Positions 5,611 through 7,340 of a DNA stretch of 7,340 bases are shown piece after piece; position 1 is the stretch's first letter, and every line of letters begins with the position of its first letter. Under the pieces are notes generated by a model. It was not told the DNA's origin. It saw only the letters and a list, made by a program, of their open reading frames with translations, and searched no databases. Location: NCBI GenBank assembly GCA_013821525.1, contig JACDGR010000164.1, positions 1 through 7,340 on the forward strand, in the 5' to 3' direction. The stretch is from Actinomycetota bacterium (GTDB taxonomy: Bacteria > Actinomycetota > Thermoleophilia > Gaiellales > Gaiellaceae). The position numbers and the translations under genes were made by a program.

Positions 5611-6497
5611 CGCCCGCGCAGCGACCGCATGGCCCGTCGCCGGGGACGATTCGTCGCCGGCGGATCATCGCGCTGGTCGCAATCGCCGGTGCGATCGCCT
5701 TGGCCGTCGCCTCGGTCGTCGTCGCGCTCCCGCACGTCCACAAGACGCCGGTCGCCGTCACCGTCGCACCGCCTCCCAAGCCGTTCCGCATCATCTTCCC
5801 GGAAGGCTTCACCCGCCGCCAGATGGCCCAGCGCGTTGCGGTCGTCGCCCAGATCGCCAAGCGCAAGCGGGGGAAGCCCGTGTCGTTGAACAGCCGCCAG
5901 TACCTGATCGGCTCCCGCAAGGCGACGGTGCCATGCTTCACGCCGAAGCGCCCGAAGCAGCTCGAGGGCCTGCTCTTCCCGGCGACCTATGACTTCCTAC
6001 CGGGGACGACTGCGCGTCAGCTCGTCGCAGAGCAGTTGCAGGCGTTCTGCGTCAACTGGGCGAAGGTTGATCTGGCGTACGCGCGGTCGAAGCAGCTGAC
6101 GCCGTACGACGTCTTGATCATCGCCTCGATGGTCGAGAAGGAGACCCTTGCACCGGAGGAACGGCGGCTGGTCGCGGCGGTGATCTACAACCGTCTGCAT
6201 CAACGCATGCCGCTTGGGATCGACGCGACGCTCCGGTACGGGCTGAACATCCCGCCGACCAAGTCGATCCTGCAGTCGCAGCTCGACAGCAACAACCCCT
6301 ACAACTCGCGCAAGCTGCCCGGGTTGCCACCCACCCCGATCGCCAGTCCCGGGCTCGCCTCGATTCAGGCTGCCGCTCATCCGGCCAAGGTCGACTACCT
6401 CTTCTTCGTGCGCAAGCCTGACAAGAAGCACCACTTCTTCACGGCGAGCGATACCGCGTTCGCACAGTACGAATGCGCACACGGCTACGGCTGTTGA
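5607..6497 (+). CDS. mltG: Endolytic murein transglycosylase MltG (YceG family)
   Basis: MltG is a membrane-anchored lytic transglycosylase that cuts nascent glycan strands and is thought to end their polymerisation. The 296-residue protein has a short basic cytoplasmic tail (RRRR at 16–19), one transmembrane helix (about 20–41) and a Pro-rich linker. A small LysM-like segment starting FRIIFPEGFTRRQMAQRV follows. Then come EGLLFPATYDF (120–130), the catalytic IIASMVEKET with Glu177, DATLRYG (206–212), YNSRKLPGLPPTPIASPG and AAAHP, and YLFFVRKPDKKHHFF near the end. All family landmarks are present. It is somewhat shorter than E. coli MltG (about 340 residues), chiefly in the N-terminal part. 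Four Cys residues (110, 148, 290, 296) lie in the extracytoplasmic part, two of them in the C-terminal tail YECAHGYGC. Translation is probably coupled to ruvX through the ATGA overlap. Confidence 0.95.
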   Translation: MTPAQRPHGPSPGTIRRRRIIALVAIAGAIALAVASVVVALPHVHKTPVAVTVAPPPKPFRIIFPEGFTRRQMAQRVAVVAQIAKRKRGKPVSLNSRQYLIGSRKATVPCFTPKRPKQLEGLLFPATYDFLPGTTARQLVAEQLQAFCVNWAKVDLAYARSKQLTPYDVLIIASMVEKETLAPEERRLVAAVIYNRLHQRMPLGIDATLRYGLNIPPTKSILQSQLDSNNPYNSRKLPGLPPTPIASPGLASIQAAAHPAKVDYLFFVRKPDKKHHFFTASDTAFAQYECAHGYGC

Positions 6498-6513
6498 TCA
6501 CGCGAGCGACAAC

Positions 6514-7185
6514 GTGACGACGCACGTTGCGCTACTCGGTCATCCGATTGCGCAATCGCTGTCGCCGCGCATGCAGAACGCCGCTTTCGCGGCGCGCGGG
6601 CTCGACTGGCATTACAGCGCGTTCGACGTCGAGGACGCGACCGCGGCGATTGCCGCATTGCAAGCTCTCGGCTTCGTCGGCGCGAACGTGACGATCCCAC
6701 ACAAGCAGGCAGCCGCCGCAGCGTGTGCAGAAGCCGACGATGAGAGCGTAAACACGCTGCTCTTCGACGACGGGCGAGTCGTCGGCTATAACACTGACCG
6801 CGAGATCCTCGCCGGCATCCACTCTGCTCGTGCGTGCGTGATCGGTGCGGGCGGCGCGGCTCTCGCGCTCGGGCCGGCTCTGCCCGACGATACCCGTGTG
6901 TTCTCGCGCTCCGGCACGTGGCCGCCCGATGCCGAGGCATGCGACCTGATCGTGAACGCAACTCCGGTACGTGACGAGGTGCTCGTGCAGCCGATTGCAG
7001 GTCAGATCGTTGTCGACCTCGCCTATGGGCCGGACGAGACCGCGCTGGTCGCGGCGGCGCGGGCAGCCGGCTGCGTCGTGATCGACGGTCGTGAGGCGCT
7101 CGTGCGCCAGGGAGCGGCAAGCTTCACGCTCTGGACGGGCCTCGAGGCGCCCGTTTCCGTGATGCGCGCAGCGGTCACGCTCTAG
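6514..7185 (+). CDS. aroE: Shikimate dehydrogenase AroE, unusually short
   Basis: AroE reduces 3-dehydroshikimate to shikimate with NADPH in aromatic amino acid biosynthesis. The N-terminal substrate domain has GHPIAQSLSPRMQNAAF with Ser15 and Ser17, where the family usually has HSLSP and MHN. It is followed by GANVTIPHK with the catalytic Lys64, SVNTL with Asn80, and GYNTD with Asp95. The nucleotide domain has GAGGAA (from 111), then DLIVNATPV and VVDLAYGPDETALVAAA. The substrate-contacting Gln199 is in RQGAASFTLWTG. At 223 residues it is about 50 shorter than E. coli AroE. Residues are missing before SVNT, after GYNTD and around the usual NRTxxR motif, which here reads SRSGTW. The start is GTG at 6514, 16 nt after mltG, with only a weak ribosome site. 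The reading frame is intact and ligand residues are kept, so I call it functional rather than a pseudogene, with the cofactor preference uncertain. Confidence 0.92.
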   Translation: MTTHVALLGHPIAQSLSPRMQNAAFAARGLDWHYSAFDVEDATAAIAALQALGFVGANVTIPHKQAAAAACAEADDESVNTLLFDDGRVVGYNTDREILAGIHSARACVIGAGGAALALGPALPDDTRVFSRSGTWPPDAEACDLIVNATPVRDEVLVQPIAGQIVVDLAYGPDETALVAAARAAGCVVIDGREALVRQGAASFTLWTGLEAPVSVMRAAVTL

Positions 7186-7340
7186 CCCAGATCGCGACCG
7201 CCACCGCAAGGCCGAGGAGCGCCGCACCGATCAAGGCGATCGTAGCGAGCGCGCTTCGGCCGGTTGGGGCGCCGGTGGTGACGGGTGCGGCCGACGCCGT
7301 TGGCCGTCGACCGGACGCGTAGCGGTATTCGGTCGTGTTG
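7175..7340 (-). CDS. C-terminal end of an unidentified protein with a terminal transmembrane helix (partial)
   Basis: Only the last 54 codons are in the window; the gene enters from the right edge and ends at a TGA whose complement is 7175–7177. The visible peptide begins NTTEYRYASGRRPTAS, continues as an Ala/Thr/Pro/Gly-rich linker (APVTTGAPTG), then a hydrophobic helix of about 20 residues (LATIALIGAALLGLAVAVAI) and the short tail WARA. Third codon positions are mostly G or C, as in the other genes. The composition suggests a protein anchored by a C-terminal helix with its linker outside the helix. No LPXTG sorting motif is seen. It converges on aroE and overlaps its last 11 nt. The family is not recognisable from this fragment. 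Confidence 0.6.
   Translation of the reverse strand, partial: NTTEYRYASGRRPTASAAPVTTGAPTGRSALATIALIGAALLGLAVAVAIWARA

Overview
The window is high-GC, densely coding bacterial chromosome and reads as ordinary housekeeping DNA with one regulatory insert. The gene order alaS–ruvX–mltG–aroE, the DUF948-type membrane protein, the SigB/SigF-type sigma factor and the strong G/C bias at third codon positions point to an actinobacterium. My best guess is a deep-branching lineage such as Thermoleophilia (Gaiellales/Solirubrobacterales), but this is inferred from style and synteny and was not tested by any search.

Left block (1–2368, all + strand): the 3' part of mnmA (tRNA 2-thiouridylase), a small membrane-anchored DUF948-like protein, a short RsbW-like anti-sigma factor homologue that seems to have lost its ATP-binding motifs, and a sigma-70 family factor of the SigB/SigF group. 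Gaps are 10 nt or less, and the last two junctions are 8-nt overlaps with the same sequence (ATGGCTGA). The block therefore looks like one transcription unit with translational coupling of the sigma factor to its presumed regulator.

Middle (2369–2695): the only sizeable non-coding gap, 327 nt. It holds a perfect 16-bp tandem duplication, a 17-bp near-perfect palindrome, a 10-bp palindrome, a small GC hairpin and the leader of alaS. No T-box, tRNA or clear strong promoter was found.

Right block (2696–7185, + strand): alaS, ruvX and mltG are joined by 4-nt stop/start overlaps, and aroE follows after 16 nt. Together they serve tRNA charging, rRNA/DNA maintenance, peptidoglycan chain termination and the shikimate pathway. 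RuvX and especially AroE are unusually short but keep their recognisable active-site residues. At the right edge the 3' end of a convergent minus-strand gene, encoding a Thr/Ala/Pro-rich tail and a C-terminal transmembrane helix, overlaps the end of aroE by 11 nt.

No mobile element, CRISPR array, phage gene or RNA gene was seen. The most interesting points are the apparently kinase-dead anti-sigma/sigma pair beside a membrane coiled-coil protein, the compact AroE, and the repeat-bearing gap before alaS.
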